A stretch of 64,000 nucleotides of DNA from Sulfurimonas sp. C5 (GCF_029872055.1 NZ_JARXNQ010000004.1:1-64000), one strand, 5' to 3'; counted from the stretch's first letter, positions 1 through 10,171 are shown. Numbers and translations: made by a program. The notes: generated from the sequence alone by a model not told the origin.

Positions 1-189
1 TGCATAAGTATTAAGCACATTCTTGCTTCTTGTCATCCCTGCATAAAAAAGTGCAAGACCTGCTGGTGTCATAAGTAATACTAATGCAGCTGATACCATC
101 ATCCACGCTGTATCACCTGTATCTAACTTGTCTTCAGCTAATGCTAAAGTCGGTAATGCGAGTAACATCGCTACTAGCCATCTCTTCAT
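1..189 (-). CDS. amt: Ammonium transporter Amt, N-terminal part (cut by window start)
   Basis: The reverse strand from 189 opens with ATG and reads without a stop to the window edge, giving 63 residues. A basic start and hydrophobic stretch ending near LALA look like a signal peptide, as in many bacterial Amt proteins. The segment [20 protein letters not shown] followed by a motif like [11 protein letters not shown] is the conserved first transmembrane helix of the Amt/MEP/Rh family, which conducts ammonium across the inner membrane. An AAGGATTA ribosome site precedes the start. The gene is divergent from gyrA. Only the first helix is visible, so completeness cannot be judged. Confidence 0.88.
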   Translation of the reverse strand, partial: MKRWLVAMLLALPTLALAEDKLDTGDTAWMMVSAALVLLMTPAGLALFYAGMTRSKNVLNTYA

Positions 190-220
190 GTTAATCCTTT
201 TATCGAATATTTCTGACACA

Positions 221-226
221 ATTATA
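221..226 (-). promoter_or_regulatory. Candidate -10 box for amt
   Basis: A perfect TATAAT reads on the minus strand about 30 bases upstream of the amt start codon, which would give a short leader. No good -35 match is visible; Campylobacterota sigma-70 promoters generally have a weak -35. The rest of the 190-391 gap is AT-rich and holds the divergent gyrA promoter, with weak boxes near 331-357. Confidence 0.35.
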
Positions 227-391
227 ATATAAACTTTTTCTTCAACTTTCCATAAATTGATTAAAATTTAACCAATTCTTATTTATCTCATCATATCTAT
301 TTAATTTAACTTTTTTTTATAGTTTAAACATTGTCTTAAGAGATTTTTAGGTATCATCTACCAAATTTTAATTTTACAATTAAGGTGTTTT

Positions 392-2872
392 ATGGGTGAT
401 TTGCTAAATAACGAAGAAATTCAAACTATAAATATAGAAGAAACACTTCAAAATAGTTATCTTGACTATTCAATGAGTGTTATCGTCGGTCGTGCTCTGC
501 CAGATGTTAGAGACGGTTTAAAACCAGTTCATAGACGTATCCTATATGCAATGGACAAACTTAACCTCTCTTTTGGTGCGAAATATAAAAAATCTGCGCG
601 TATCGTCGGTGATGTTATCGGTCAGTACCACCCGCATGGTGATACTGCAGTATATGATGCACTTGTTCGTATGGCACAAGACTTCTCAATGAGAATGGAA
701 TTAGTAGACGGTCAAGGAAACTTCGGTTCAGTTGACGGCGACTCTGCAGCGGCAATGCGTTATACAGAAGCACGTATGACAAAATATGCAGGAGAACTTT
801 TAAAAGATCTTGATAAAAACACTGTAAATATGATCGATAACTACGATGCTACTACAAAAGAACCGGACGTAATGCCGACACGTGTACCTAATCTTTTAAT
901 TAATGGTTCAAGCGGTATTGCTGTTGGTATGGCAACAAACATTCCACCTCATAATCCATCAGAGGTGATGCAAGCACTTAAAGCTGTGTTGGCAAATCCA
1001 AGTATTTCATTACCTGAATTAATGGAATATATTCCTGCACCAGACTTTCCTACCGGAGGTATTATCTTCGGTAAGAAAGGTATTGTAGAAGCATATGAAA
1101 CAGGACGCGGGCGTATCAAAATTCGTGCAAAGACACATATTGAGCAAAAAGCTAAAAAAGAGATCATTATTATCGATGAGCTTCCTTACCAAGTAAATAA
1201 AGCACGTTTGATTGAAAACGTTGCAGGACTTGTAAAAGATAAACTGATAGAAGGTATCAGTGAAATCCGTGATGAATCTGACCGTGATGGTATGCGTGTT
1301 GTAATCGAGCTTAAAAAAGATGCAATGAGCGAGATCGTTCTTAACAATCTTTTCAAGCAAACAGCTATGCAGCAAACATTTGGTATCATCATGCTATCTA
1401 TATTAAACCAAGAACCTCGTATCTTTGGTTTAATTGACATTTTAAAACACTTTATCAATCACCGTAAAACAATTATTATCCGTCGTACAATTTTCGATCT
1501 AGAAAAAGCAAAAGCTCGTGCACACATCTTAGAAGGTTTGAAAAAAGCTATCGATATCATTGACGATGTTATCCGTGTAATCCGTGCTTCAAAAACTGAA
1601 GATGAAGCAAAAGATAATCTTGTAAATGAATTTGAATTTTCTGAAATTCAAGCGGCTAGTATCGTTGCAATGAGACTTGGTCGTTTAACTGGTTTAGAGA
1701 TTGAAAAAATCGAAAATGAACTTCAAGAGTTAATGAAGTTAATCGAATATCTAGAGTCTATTCTAAAAAGTGAAGATGTTCTTCACGGTATTATTGATGA
1801 AGAGTTTGATGAAATTTTAGAAACATACACTGTGAAAAGAAAAACTGATATTGAAGATGACTATGATGACATCGATATTGAAGACTTAATCCCTAATGAG
1901 CCAATGGTTGTTACTATTACACACAGAGGTTACATTAAACGTGTACCGTTAGCAAACTATGAAAAACAAAAACGTGGTGGTAAAGGAAAAACTGCCGTAA
2001 CAATTTATGAAGATGACTTTATTGAAAGATTCTTCACTTGTAACACACACGATACATTATTATTCGTAACTGACCGCGGTCAGCTTCACTGGTTAAAAGT
2101 GTACAAAATTCCTGAAGGTTCAAGAACTGCAAAAGGTAAAGCGGTTGTTAACTTGCTACAACTTGTTCAAGATGAGCAAATTCAATCAATTATTCCTACA
2201 ACAGACTTCAGTGAAGACAAATCTTTAGTGTTCTTTACACAAAACGGTATTGTTAAACGTACAAACTTAAGTGAATACAGTAATATCAGAAGTAACGGTG
2301 TAAGAGCTATTGTTCTTGATGATGATGATTCTTTAATTACTGCAAAAATTGCAGAACCTGAAACTAAGTACCTTTTCATTGTTACAAAACTTGCTCAATG
2401 TATTAAATTCGAGATTGAAAAAACTCGTGAACAAGGTAGAAGCACACGTGGTGTTAGAGGTATCAAGTTCAAACATGATGGTGATGAAGTTGTTGATGCA
2501 AATATCATCAGAGATGATGAACAAGAGATCTTGGTTGTTTCAGAAAAAGGTATTGGTAAACGTACAGAAGCTGGAGAATACCGTCTGACAAACCGTGGTG
2601 GTTCAGGTGTAATTGCTATGAAAATGACACCAAAAACAGGTAAACATGTAGTTGGTATACTTATGGTTGATGAGAGTATGGATATGATGGCACTTACAAA
2701 AGCCGGAAAAATGATCCGCGTTGATATGCAGACAATCTCGAAATCAAGCCGTAACACATCAGGTGTATACATTGTTAAAGGTGATGATGTGGCAAGTATC
2801 TCTCGTTGTCCTAAAAAAGAAGAGGATGAGGAAGATGATGGTGAGGAAGAAGCAACACTAGACTTGGAATAG
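392..2872 (+). CDS. gyrA: DNA gyrase subunit A
   Basis: GyrA breaks and rejoins DNA in the A2B2 gyrase that introduces negative supercoils. The 826-residue protein starts with the family's [22 protein letters not shown] region. The catalytic tyrosine is Y124 in RYTEARM. The quinolone-resistance region reads [10 protein letters not shown], with T85 and D89 as in wild-type Campylobacter, so no resistance substitution is seen at these two sites. The GyrA box QKRGGKG lies at 526-532 and opens the DNA-wrapping C-terminal domain. The protein ends in a very acidic tail. An AAGGTG ribosome site precedes the ATG. It is first in a plus-strand run. Confidence 0.98.
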   Translation: MGDLLNNEEIQTINIEETLQNSYLDYSMSVIVGRALPDVRDGLKPVHRRILYAMDKLNLSFGAKYKKSARIVGDVIGQYHPHGDTAVYDALVRMAQDFSMRMELVDGQGNFGSVDGDSAAAMRYTEARMTKYAGELLKDLDKNTVNMIDNYDATTKEPDVMPTRVPNLLINGSSGIAVGMATNIPPHNPSEVMQALKAVLANPSISLPELMEYIPAPDFPTGGIIFGKKGIVEAYETGRGRIKIRAKTHIEQKAKKEIIIIDELPYQVNKARLIENVAGLVKDKLIEGISEIRDESDRDGMRVVIELKKDAMSEIVLNNLFKQTAMQQTFGIIMLSILNQEPRIFGLIDILKHFINHRKTIIIRRTIFDLEKAKARAHILEGLKKAIDIIDDVIRVIRASKTEDEAKDNLVNEFEFSEIQAASIVAMRLGRLTGLEIEKIENELQELMKLIEYLESILKSEDVLHGIIDEEFDEILETYTVKRKTDIEDDYDDIDIEDLIPNEPMVVTITHRGYIKRVPLANYEKQKRGGKGKTAVTIYEDDFIERFFTCNTHDTLLFVTDRGQLHWLKVYKIPEGSRTAKGKAVVNLLQLVQDEQIQSIIPTTDFSEDKSLVFFTQNGIVKRTNLSEYSNIRSNGVRAIVLDDDDSLITAKIAEPETKYLFIVTKLAQCIKFEIEKTREQGRSTRGVRGIKFKHDGDEVVDANIIRDDEQEILVVSEKGIGKRTEAGEYRLTNRGGSGVIAMKMTPKTGKHVVGILMVDESMDMMALTKAGKMIRVDMQTISKSSRNTSGVYIVKGDDVASISRCPKKEEDEEDDGEEEATLDLE

Positions 2873-2929
2873 TTCTTGCTTAAACTCAACAATAACTCTG
2901 GAGAATTCTTCTCCGACAAGGATATTTTT

Positions 2930-3454
2930 ATGAAATACTCTTTAGTATTACTAGCATTACTAAGCTTAAATGCTTTTTCTTCTGATGAAGCACAAAAACC
3001 TGTTAAAGTTGTAACAACACCTAGTGAGATGACAATTAATGTCAACTACCCTACTGTTGAACAACAGTCTGCAGCACCTGTGCAAGAAGTTACAAAATCT
3101 GAAGACACTGCAGAAGCAGAAGATGAGCCTGTATTAGAAGCTAATAAGAACATGATTATTAGCGTTGTAGGTCAAGGTGTGGCACCAATGAATACTGCTT
3201 CTCCTGCACAGGCGTATGCACTTGCAAAACGTGCAGCTGTAGCAGATGCATACAGACTTATTGCTGAGAAAGTAAAAGGTGTTCGTGTTGATGGTCAAGA
3301 CTTAATCAAAAACATGATGGTAAAACGTTCAACTGTGAGAACATCAGTACAAGCTATGGTAAGAAATGCAAATATCGTTGAAACTAACTTTAAAGAGGGA
3401 TTATGCGAAGTAGAGATGGAGCTTACTCTATCTTACGCACAATTTGCGCAATAA
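2930..3454 (+). CDS. LPP20-family secreted protein
   Basis: The 174-residue protein has a signal peptide (KYSLVLLALLSLNAFS) and a Val/Glu/Ala-rich linker. Its C-terminal domain, about residues 75-174, resembles the Helicobacter LPP20 family: GQGVAP, an alanine-rich AKRAAVADAYRLIAEKVKGV helix, and a VEMEL strand. LPP20 proteins are outer-membrane or surface-associated, but this one has no lipobox cysteine, so it is probably a soluble periplasmic or exported member. I chose ATG 2930 over the upstream ATG 2876 because AAGGA lies 7 bases before it and the signal peptide begins there. The molecular function of the family is not established. Confidence 0.75.
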   Translation: MKYSLVLLALLSLNAFSSDEAQKPVKVVTTPSEMTINVNYPTVEQQSAAPVQEVTKSEDTAEAEDEPVLEANKNMIISVVGQGVAPMNTASPAQAYALAKRAAVADAYRLIAEKVKGVRVDGQDLIKNMMVKRSTVRTSVQAMVRNANIVETNFKEGLCEVEMELTLSYAQFAQ

Positions 3455-3813
3455 TTCTTTTCTGTTCACTTGCTTTAGATGCAAGTGAATATCTAATTTC
3501 ATATAGATATGTTGTAAAAGATGCCATTTTGTATAATGAACATCTCGACATATCTCCTGCCATGCAAAGATGTACAGGTAATCCTCAAAAAAGCCTTTTT
3601 TTAGATCCTCACAATACAGATGATCTCACTAGTGTTATAGATACAAATAAAGAAGAGTTCATAAATTTTTTGCATAAACTAGGTCTACAGGTGAAACACA
3701 GATCAAAAACAACTAACCTTCAAAACTCCTCTACAACGGTACTTACACTGAAAACAACTTGTTTCAAAGTCGATTTTAATGATACTTTTGTTAAAATCAC
3801 CCCTTTAAAATAG
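3403..3813 (+). CDS. Hypothetical secreted protein overlapping the LPP20-like gene
   Basis: The 136-residue protein is not one I recognise. It starts with a basic tip (MRSR) and a hydrophobic segment around residues 9-25 (ILRTICAIILFCSLALDA), typical of a signal peptide. The mature part contains two cysteines (in QRCTGN and TTCFKVD) that could pair. It overlaps the preceding gene by 52 bases in another frame. A GAGGG ribosome-like site lies just before the ATG inside the upstream gene, which supports translational coupling. The start could be wrong, but the signal peptide would be lost with any later start. Confidence 0.55.
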   Translation: MRSRDGAYSILRTICAIILFCSLALDASEYLISYRYVVKDAILYNEHLDISPAMQRCTGNPQKSLFLDPHNTDDLTSVIDTNKEEFINFLHKLGLQVKHRSKTTNLQNSSTTVLTLKTTCFKVDFNDTFVKITPLK

Positions 3814-3836
3814 CTCTTAAACAGCAGGAAACTTTT

Positions 3837-4979
3837 ATGAAGATAGCAATAGTTGAAGATGATATCAATATGAGAAAATCGTTAGAGATTGCTATGGGCG
3901 ATTACAAAGAGTTTGAAATCAAAACTTTTAAAAATGCAAAAGATGCTCTTAAAGGTTTAGACGACAGCTTTGATCTCGTTATAACAGATATCAATATGCC
4001 TGGTATCGACGGCATAGAGTTTATTAAAGAGCTTGGCGGTAAATTTGAAGTTATCATTATGACCGGCAATGCAACTTTATCTCGTGCCATAGAGTCTATT
4101 CAACTCGGTGTAAAAGATTTCTTACTCAAACCTTTTGATATAGATACTCTGGTTGAAGCTATCAAAAGAGAAGAGAAAGTACAAACGGCTAAAAAAACCG
4201 TTGCAAAAAAACAAAAAAGTGACACAAGTGACTTTCTGGGAGAATCTGAAGCACTCACAAGCATCCTGAAACTTGCTGATAAAGCAAGTAAAACAGATGC
4301 AAGTATTTTACTTTTAGGTGAAAGCGGTGTCGGAAAAGAAGTATTTGCTTCTTATGTTCATAAAAATTCTCCTAGAGCGAAAAAACCTTTTGTAGCAATC
4401 AATATGGCTGCTATTCCGGACAACCTTATAGAGAGTGAACTGTTTGGCTTTGAAAAAGGTGCTTTTACTGATGCAATCGAAGCAAAAGCAGGACAGTTTG
4501 AACTAGCAAACGGCGGAACGCTGTTTTTAGACGAGATTGGTGAGATGCCTTACGGTGTACAAGCTAAACTTTTACGTGCCCTTCAGGAGCAGGAAGTACG
4601 CCGCCTAGGTTCATCGAAACCCATAAAAATAGATATTCGTGTAGTTTCTGCTACAAATGCAAATTTAGATCAGAAAATCAAAGCGGGAGAGTTTAGAGAT
4701 GATCTGTATTACAGACTCAATACAATCCCTTTAAATATTCCGCCGCTTAGAGAAAGAAAAGATGAAATACTCTCAATTGCAGAGATAACCTGTGAATCAA
4801 ACTGTAAAAAATACGGTTTTGAAAACAAAGTATTTTCGCAAGAAGCAAAGAATGAGTTGTTAGAATATAACTGGCCTGGTAATATTCGTGAGCTTATTTC
4901 TGTAATTGAGAGAGCGGTTATTTTAAGTGAAACAAACGAAATACAAAAAGAAGACTTATATTTAGATACAAGAAAGTAG
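3837..4979 (+). CDS. flgR: Sigma-54 activator response regulator without DNA-binding domain (FlgR-like)
   Basis: The 380-residue protein has a receiver domain (phosphoacceptor D51, K98) and a sigma-54 AAA+ domain with Walker A GESGVGKE at 161-168 and Walker [10 protein letters not shown] at 228-236. The sigma-54 contact loop reads GAFTDA (208-213) rather than the usual GAFTGA. The protein ends soon after the AAA+ lid, with no Fis-type helix-turn-helix. Helicobacter pylori FlgR, which activates middle flagellar genes with RpoN, is similarly short. The flagellar role here is inferred from that resemblance; no flagellar gene is nearby. It lies 8 bases before asd. Confidence 0.8.
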   Translation: MKIAIVEDDINMRKSLEIAMGDYKEFEIKTFKNAKDALKGLDDSFDLVITDINMPGIDGIEFIKELGGKFEVIIMTGNATLSRAIESIQLGVKDFLLKPFDIDTLVEAIKREEKVQTAKKTVAKKQKSDTSDFLGESEALTSILKLADKASKTDASILLLGESGVGKEVFASYVHKNSPRAKKPFVAINMAAIPDNLIESELFGFEKGAFTDAIEAKAGQFELANGGTLFLDEIGEMPYGVQAKLLRALQEQEVRRLGSSKPIKIDIRVVSATNANLDQKIKAGEFRDDLYYRLNTIPLNIPPLRERKDEILSIAEITCESNCKKYGFENKVFSQEAKNELLEYNWPGNIRELISVIERAVILSETNEIQKEDLYLDTRK

Positions 4980-4987
4980 GAGACTTT

Positions 4988-6016
4988 ATGAAAAAATACA
5001 ATTTAGCGGTAGTTGGCGCAAACGGTGCCGTTGGTGAAGAAGTTTTAAGAATCTTAGAGGAAATTGATTTTCCATTAAATAAACTAGTTCCTTTAGCAAG
5101 TAGCAGAAGTGCTGGTAAAACTGTTGAATTTAATGGTCAAGATCTAGTAATCAAAGAATTAACAAATGAAATATTTGAACAAGAAGAAATTGAAATCGCA
5201 ATTTTCAGTGCGGGTGGAAGTGTAAGTGAAGCATTCGCTCCTGCAGCTGTAAAAGCTGGAGCTGTTGTAATCGATAATACTTCTCATTTTAGAATGGATC
5301 CAAATGTTCCATTAGTAGTTCCGGAAGTAAATCCTGAAGATATTGCTAAATGGGAAAAAACAGGAATCATTGCTAACCCTAACTGTTCAACTATTCAAAT
5401 GGTTCAAGCACTTAAACCACTTGATGAAGCATATGATCTTGTACGTGTTGATGTATCAACTTACCAAGCAACAAGCGGTGCAGGTAAATCTGCTATGGAA
5501 GAGCTTGTAAAACAGATGCAAGATTTCTTTGCTTTCAAACTTGACGAGAGTGAGCACAAAGCATTTACACATCAAATCGCTTTAAACGTAATCCCTCAAA
5601 TTGATAAATTTTTGGACAATGGTTACACAAAAGAAGAGATGAAAATGGTGAACGAAACAACAAAAATCATGCACAAAGAGATAGCTCTTAGTGCTACTTG
5701 TGTTCGTGTACCTGTACTTCGTGGACATTCGGAAACTGTCACTATGACATTTGACTCTGAAGTAAATGCACAAGAAGCTAGAGAGATCCTTTCTAAAGCT
5801 CCAAATATCGTTATTTTAGACGATCCAGAAGCTTCTGTATACCCTATGCCTAAAGATTGTGTAGACAGAAATGAAACTTTTGTCGGACGTATCAGAGAAG
5901 ACGTATATTCTAACAACATGCTTCATATGTTTGTTGTTGCTGACAACTTAAGAGTAGGTGCTGCAACAAATGCAGTTAGAATTGCTCAAAAATTTATTGA
6001 AATGCAAGAGGCGTAA
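4988..6016 (+). CDS. asd: Aspartate-semialdehyde dehydrogenase
   Basis: Asd reduces aspartyl phosphate with NADPH to aspartate semialdehyde, the branch point to lysine/diaminopimelate, methionine and threonine. The 342-residue length is normal. The NADP-binding loop GANGAVGEEVL is at 10-20, the catalytic cysteine C133 is in NPNCSTIQMV, and RVPVLRGHSE holds the substrate-binding histidine region. AGGAG precedes the ATG. The gene follows the FlgR-like gene by 8 bases and is followed by yqhA after 2 bases, so the three are probably cotranscribed. Confidence 0.97.
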   Translation: MKKYNLAVVGANGAVGEEVLRILEEIDFPLNKLVPLASSRSAGKTVEFNGQDLVIKELTNEIFEQEEIEIAIFSAGGSVSEAFAPAAVKAGAVVIDNTSHFRMDPNVPLVVPEVNPEDIAKWEKTGIIANPNCSTIQMVQALKPLDEAYDLVRVDVSTYQATSGAGKSAMEELVKQMQDFFAFKLDESEHKAFTHQIALNVIPQIDKFLDNGYTKEEMKMVNETTKIMHKEIALSATCVRVPVLRGHSETVTMTFDSEVNAQEAREILSKAPNIVILDDPEASVYPMPKDCVDRNETFVGRIREDVYSNNMLHMFVVADNLRVGAATNAVRIAQKFIEMQEA

Positions 6017-6018
6017 AA

Positions 6019-6534
6019 ATGTTTGAAAAAATATTTGAAAACGGGCTTTGGGGTTCAAGATTTATAGTATTACTTGCTGTAATCTTCGGTCTGTTAGGTG
6101 CTGTAGTTTTATTTGCCGTAGCATCATTTGATATTTACGAAACTGTAAAACTAGTAATTGATACATATGTAAATCATCATCATCCTGAACATTTCCATGA
6201 ACTTGTTGTAGGTGGAATCATCGGTGCAGTTGACCTTTACCTGATAGGTGTTGTAATGCTGTTATTTTCTTTTGGTTTATATGAACTGTTTATTTCAGAT
6301 ATCGATGTAGCTCGTGAGGAAGATGAAGAGAATAAAATTCTTTCTATTCACTCTCTAGATCAGCTAAAAGATAAAATTTCTAAAGTTATCGTAATGGTTC
6401 TTGTTGTTGGATTCTTCCAAAAAGTTGGGCTTACAAGTTACACTTCACCACTTGAACTGTTATATTTAGCACTATCTATCACTGCTGTTGCTGTTGGTTT
6501 ATACTTTTTAAGTAAAGTTGGACACAAACATTAG
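6019..6534 (+). CDS. yqhA: YqhA family (UPF0114) inner-membrane protein
   Basis: The 171-residue protein has a hydrophobic helix at about 14-38, another at 62-92 (GGIIGAVDLYLIGVVMLLFSFGLYELF) and two more near 120-165. The GAVDLYLIG and FGLYELFIS motifs are typical of the UPF0114/YqhA family. A histidine cluster (NHHHPEHFHE) sits in the first loop and could bind metal, which is inference. Family function is unknown. It starts 2 bases after asd, so it relies on coupled translation. Confidence 0.85.
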   Translation: MFEKIFENGLWGSRFIVLLAVIFGLLGAVVLFAVASFDIYETVKLVIDTYVNHHHPEHFHELVVGGIIGAVDLYLIGVVMLLFSFGLYELFISDIDVAREEDEENKILSIHSLDQLKDKISKVIVMVLVVGFFQKVGLTSYTSPLELLYLALSITAVAVGLYFLSKVGHKH

Positions 6535-6573
6535 TATTACTAATAAGAAGTAATTTTATAAATAAGGAAAAAA

Positions 6574-7608
6574 ATGAGTAAGATATTTGTAGATGCATGT
6601 TTTGGAAAAGAAACACCATACACTCCGGTTTGGATGATGAGACAAGCTGGTCGTTATCTACCAGAATATATGGAAGTGAGAGCAAAAGCAGGAAACTTCT
6701 TAAATCTATGTCACAATCCGGAGATGGCATGTGAAGTTACACTTCAGCCTGTAGATATCTTAGATGTTGATGCAGCTATTTTATTTAGCGACATTTTAGT
6801 TATTCCTGATGAAATGGGAATGGACTTATCTTTTGTAAAAGGCGAAGGTCCTAAGTTTTCTGATCCAATTAAAACAGAAGCTGATTTAGACAGACTAATC
6901 GGTGGTGAAGAAGCAGCATCTAAACTTACTTATGTTTATGAAACTATTGAACTTATTAAACAAAAACTTTCCGATGATAAAGCGCTTATCGGCTTTACAG
7001 GTGCACCATGGACACTGGCTACATATATGATCGAAGGTCAAGGGACTAAAACATACAACATTTGTAAAAAAATGATGTACTCAAATCCTGATCTTTTACA
7101 TAAAATCCTTAGAAAAGTTACAGATGTTGTAAAAATCTATATGGAAAAACAAATTGAAGCAGGTGTAGATGTTGTTCAAGTATTTGACAGCTGGGCAGCT
7201 GCAATTGAACCGGGAATGTACGATGAATTCTCTTGGAAATATATGGTTGAAATCTCTGAATACTTAAAAGAAAAATATCCACATATCCCTGTTATCCTTT
7301 TCCCTAAAGGAATTCCAGCTTTTCTAGACAAAGTATATGGAAACTTTGATGTATTCGGTGTTGACTGGTCAACACCTATGGCATTTGCTAAAGCAAGACT
7401 TGGTGATAAATATGTTCTTCAAGGAAATATGGAGCCATGCCGTCTTTATTCAAAAGAAGCTACAACTAAATGTGTAGAAGTTATTCAAGAGACTATGCAA
7501 GGTAAACGTCACATTTTCAATTTAGGACATGGTATTCTTCCTGATGTTCCTGTTGAAAATGCAAAACACTTTATCAGTGAATGTCACCGTGTCAGCGGAA
7601 AAAAATAA
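6574..7608 (+). CDS. hemE: Uroporphyrinogen decarboxylase
   Basis: HemE removes four carboxyl groups from uroporphyrinogen III to give coproporphyrinogen III in cytosolic heme synthesis. The 344-residue protein shows the first family signature [15 protein letters not shown] (about 18-32), the catalytic aspartate D73 in LFSDILV, and the second signature [24 protein letters not shown] ribosome site precedes the ATG. The next gene begins inside its 3' end. Confidence 0.97.
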   Translation: MSKIFVDACFGKETPYTPVWMMRQAGRYLPEYMEVRAKAGNFLNLCHNPEMACEVTLQPVDILDVDAAILFSDILVIPDEMGMDLSFVKGEGPKFSDPIKTEADLDRLIGGEEAASKLTYVYETIELIKQKLSDDKALIGFTGAPWTLATYMIEGQGTKTYNICKKMMYSNPDLLHKILRKVTDVVKIYMEKQIEAGVDVVQVFDSWAAAIEPGMYDEFSWKYMVEISEYLKEKYPHIPVILFPKGIPAFLDKVYGNFDVFGVDWSTPMAFAKARLGDKYVLQGNMEPCRLYSKEATTKCVEVIQETMQGKRHIFNLGHGILPDVPVENAKHFISECHRVSGKK

Positions 7609-8539
7609 TATCATCTTCGGTCCTATAAACTCACGCCGTTTCGGTATGAGTTTGGGCATCGACCTCTCCCCTGCAACAAAACAATGTAATTTTGACTGTC
7701 TTTATTGTGAACTAGCTCCTGCAGCTACTGTAGATAAACAAACTACTGTAACACCTGTACAAGAGATTATCTCTGAGCTCAAAAAACATTTACATGATAA
7801 AATAGATGTTATTACTTTAACTGCTAACGGGGAACCAACACTCTACCCTCACCTTGATAGTTTAATTGATGAGATAAACAAAATCAAAGGGTCTACGCAG
7901 ACTCTTATTTTGACAAATAGTGCAATGCTTACAAATGAGAAAGTATATAACTCACTCCTGAAGCTCGATCAAGTAAAACTCTCTTTGGATGCTGTCACAC
8001 CTGCAATCTTTAAAAAGATAGACAGACCGCATCATGATATCAATGTAGAAGATATTGTTTCAAAAGTACAACAATTTTCTAAAGACTATAAAGGGAAACT
8101 CTTTATTGAGATCTTATTCGTACTGGGTTTAAACGATACAAAAGAGGAAGTTGAAAAACTAAATGACGTACTTCTCTCAGTAAATACAGCGAGAATCGAT
8201 CTTGGAACTATTGACAGACCACCTGCTTATCCTGTAAGTGGCATAAGCTACAAAGAGCTTTATGAACTTTCACAGCTTTTTGACTCTTCTCTTCCAATAC
8301 ATATAGCTTCGCGTGTGCATGCAGAAGCAAACAATGCCTCGTACAGTGATGAAGAGATCATAAATACTTTAGATAAACGTCCTCTGACACCACAGGATAT
8401 TGAACTTTTATTTGATGAAGAGAGTAAAAAAAGACTTCTAAATCTTGTAGAAAATAAACAGATTATGATCAAAAAACTAGATAATTTAGAATTCTATATA
8501 CCTAGTGTAAATGATCACAGAAAAAAGAGTAAGCACTAA
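7589..8539 (+). CDS. Radical SAM protein
   Basis: The protein belongs to the radical SAM superfamily. With the GTG start at 7589 it has 316 residues, and the cluster-binding cysteines are C33, C37 and C40 in CNFDCLYC. The region [18 protein letters not shown] before the cluster is shared by a family of small radical SAM proteins in Campylobacterota whose reaction is not known. The reading frame is open further upstream to an ATG at 7529, but that would overlap hemE by 80 bases with an atypical N-terminus, so I prefer GTG 7589 (20-base overlap). The start is uncertain; the family assignment is firm. Confidence 0.85.
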   Translation: MSAEKNNIIFGPINSRRFGMSLGIDLSPATKQCNFDCLYCELAPAATVDKQTTVTPVQEIISELKKHLHDKIDVITLTANGEPTLYPHLDSLIDEINKIKGSTQTLILTNSAMLTNEKVYNSLLKLDQVKLSLDAVTPAIFKKIDRPHHDINVEDIVSKVQQFSKDYKGKLFIEILFVLGLNDTKEEVEKLNDVLLSVNTARIDLGTIDRPPAYPVSGISYKELYELSQLFDSSLPIHIASRVHAEANNASYSDEEIINTLDKRPLTPQDIELLFDEESKKRLLNLVENKQIMIKKLDNLEFYIPSVNDHRKKSKH

Positions 8540-8560
8540 TCTTTAGAGTTTACTCTTTTT
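8522..8560. terminator. Bidirectional terminator shared by two stop codons
   Basis: AAAAAGAGTAA (8522-8532) and TTACTCTTTTT (8550-8560) form a perfect 11-base inverted repeat with a 17-base loop. It ends in T-runs on both strands and lies across the overlapping stop codons of the convergent radical SAM and PDC-sensor genes. Confidence 0.7.
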
Positions 8561-9411
8561 GTAAAAAATATAAACCCACCCAGTGCAAAAATAAGTATTG
8601 ATACACCGCCGATGAGATACACCGCATAAATCATTTGAGAATAATCATGCAGGGCGATTTTAAATACAACCATTAACGCTTCAATTAGCAGAGCAATAAT
8701 AATCGTAATAGAGAACTTCGTAAATACTTTGTACTCTAATTTAGAGTTTTTCGAATAACTCTTAAAGACAACTTCTTGTTCTAAAATTGTTTTTGAAAGA
8801 TCGAAGATCGCAAGTCCCAACGTTAAAGCAATTATCGGTTTAAAAATCGCTTCTATAGAGATTCCGCCATCTTTAAATAATAGTGAATGACCTAATTCGT
8901 AAATACTGTATCCAAGTGTAAAAACTGCTAGTACAATCATCAGATTTGCCGTTACAAAATAAAAAGCCTTGCTTACAAAGTTAAACTCTTTATGTAATTC
9001 GATAAGCCCCAGTCTCTCTAGCAGTGCACTTACAGTAAAGTCCATAAAATACACTCTATCGTCTTCCTCTTTTACAACAGTCACACAAGTTTTTCCCGTT
9101 GCACTGCTAATGTAAGGTTTTGAGATCGATATATTGCTGTTGTTAAACTTGATTTTTTTCAATAAATAGCTTCTATCTCTTCCCCTTGGCAAGGAACTTG
9201 TTTTATCCCTGTAAATATTATCAGAGATTTGTGCCAAAGTATTTTTGTCGCAAACATATACTAACTCTAATGAAGGAAAAACTCTGAAAAGAGAGTCAAA
9301 GCCATTGTCTTCTCTACGTGAGAGTTCTCCTAAGTTATATATGGTTTCCGATAAAAATTTTTCTATCTCATCGACATGACTATTGTATGTCTCCATAAAC
9401 TCTTGCATCAT
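8536..9411 (-). CDS. PDC/Cache-like sensor with four transmembrane helices
   Basis: The 291-residue protein begins with a soluble domain (1-140) that looks like a PDC/Cache small-molecule sensor: an RDRSYLLKKI segment is followed by SKPYISSATGKTCVTVV, the usual core strands and SKPY...TG pattern. Four hydrophobic helices follow at about 148-171, 186-208, 232-252 and 260-284. No helix or signal peptide precedes the PDC-like domain, so its side of the membrane is unclear. There is no kinase, MCP or GGDEF output. Its stop codon overlaps that of the convergent radical SAM gene. The CZB-like gene upstream ends 22 bases before it and is probably its operon partner. Confidence 0.65.
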   Translation of the reverse strand: MMQEFMETYNSHVDEIEKFLSETIYNLGELSRREDNGFDSLFRVFPSLELVYVCDKNTLAQISDNIYRDKTSSLPRGRDRSYLLKKIKFNNSNISISKPYISSATGKTCVTVVKEEDDRVYFMDFTVSALLERLGLIELHKEFNFVSKAFYFVTANLMIVLAVFTLGYSIYELGHSLLFKDGGISIEAIFKPIIALTLGLAIFDLSKTILEQEVVFKSYSKNSKLEYKVFTKFSITIIIALLIEALMVVFKIALHDYSQMIYAVYLIGGVSILIFALGGFIFFTKRVNSKD

Positions 9412-9433
9412 AATCCTTTTACCTTTCTTTTAA

Positions 9434-9982
9434 CTAATGCGATCGCGGACCATGATGATAATCATCTCCGCTTTCATTTTCCATGACCGTGCGTTTTTGA
9501 GCTTCTTCCTCTTCATATTCAAAAACTCTTACCATCTCGTGCTTAACATCACTGAGTGCGAACAATTGTCTCTCTAACACGCCAAATTTGTTTTTAAACT
9601 GATCAGACAAGACTACAATGTCTTCATAGCAACGTGTTGCTAGTTCTATTTCATATTTACTAGCACTATTTTTAAAACCCAAAAAAGTTTTTAAAGAGCT
9701 TTTTGCTTCACCAAAATAGATCGAATAAATCTTTGCAAAAATATTATACATATTTTCTAAAAGTTCTTCCATCTCTTCTAAAACATTTTTACTGTTAAAC
9801 TGTGCGAACTGTTTTGCTTCATTGTAGAACCACTGTCCAAGTTCTGTGTCCTGAACAATAGGAGTAAGTTGTTTTTTATCGACATTTAAGCCTGAAACCA
9901 GAAGTTTTATATTGTTGAGCCATTTTAAATGAGCTGTACGTGCTCTATAAAGTCTATACATATTTTTTTCTTTGGTATTCAC
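9434..9982 (-). CDS. Degenerate CZB-like cytoplasmic protein
   Basis: The 182-residue protein is all-helical with no membrane segment. Residues 14-55 resemble the chemoreceptor zinc-binding (CZB) domain: AHLKWLNNIKLLVSG supplies the first histidine (H18) and tryptophan, and TELGQWFYNEAKQF matches the CxLGxW motif. However, the zinc cysteine is T46 and the later histidine pair is absent, so three of four usual ligands are missing. The C-terminus is acidic and ends DDYHHGPRSH. It lies 22 bases upstream of the PDC sensor gene, suggesting a soluble partner. The CZB relation is a pattern-based inference. Confidence 0.55.
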   Translation of the reverse strand: MNTKEKNMYRLYRARTAHLKWLNNIKLLVSGLNVDKKQLTPIVQDTELGQWFYNEAKQFAQFNSKNVLEEMEELLENMYNIFAKIYSIYFGEAKSSLKTFLGFKNSASKYEIELATRCYEDIVVLSDQFKNKFGVLERQLFALSDVKHEMVRVFEYEEEEAQKRTVMENESGDDYHHGPRSH

Positions 9983-10171
9983 GGAAAATCCTTCAATATG
10001 TTTTTGAATTATAGATCGAAATAATTTCTTTTTGTTCTTTTGAGTGGTTATTTTTTAATCACTAATTTTTCAAATAAATAAATATTCTATAAATTCTTTT
10101 TACTAATTATTTTTCTCAATACTCTCTCTTTAATAAGCTGATAAAATCTATAAAAATTCAAGGATATTCTG

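Noticed and set aside
2395-3045. 216-codon minus-strand open frame across the gyrA end
   Set aside because: It is antisense to gyrA and the LPP20-like gene, low complexity (serine-rich) and has no family resemblance; a shadow of the real genes.
10043-10063. AGTGGTTA-TTTTT-TAATCACT stem between divergent genes as a terminator or operator
   Set aside because: It contains a G-T pair, lies between divergent genes where no transcript ends, and has no repeated copy.
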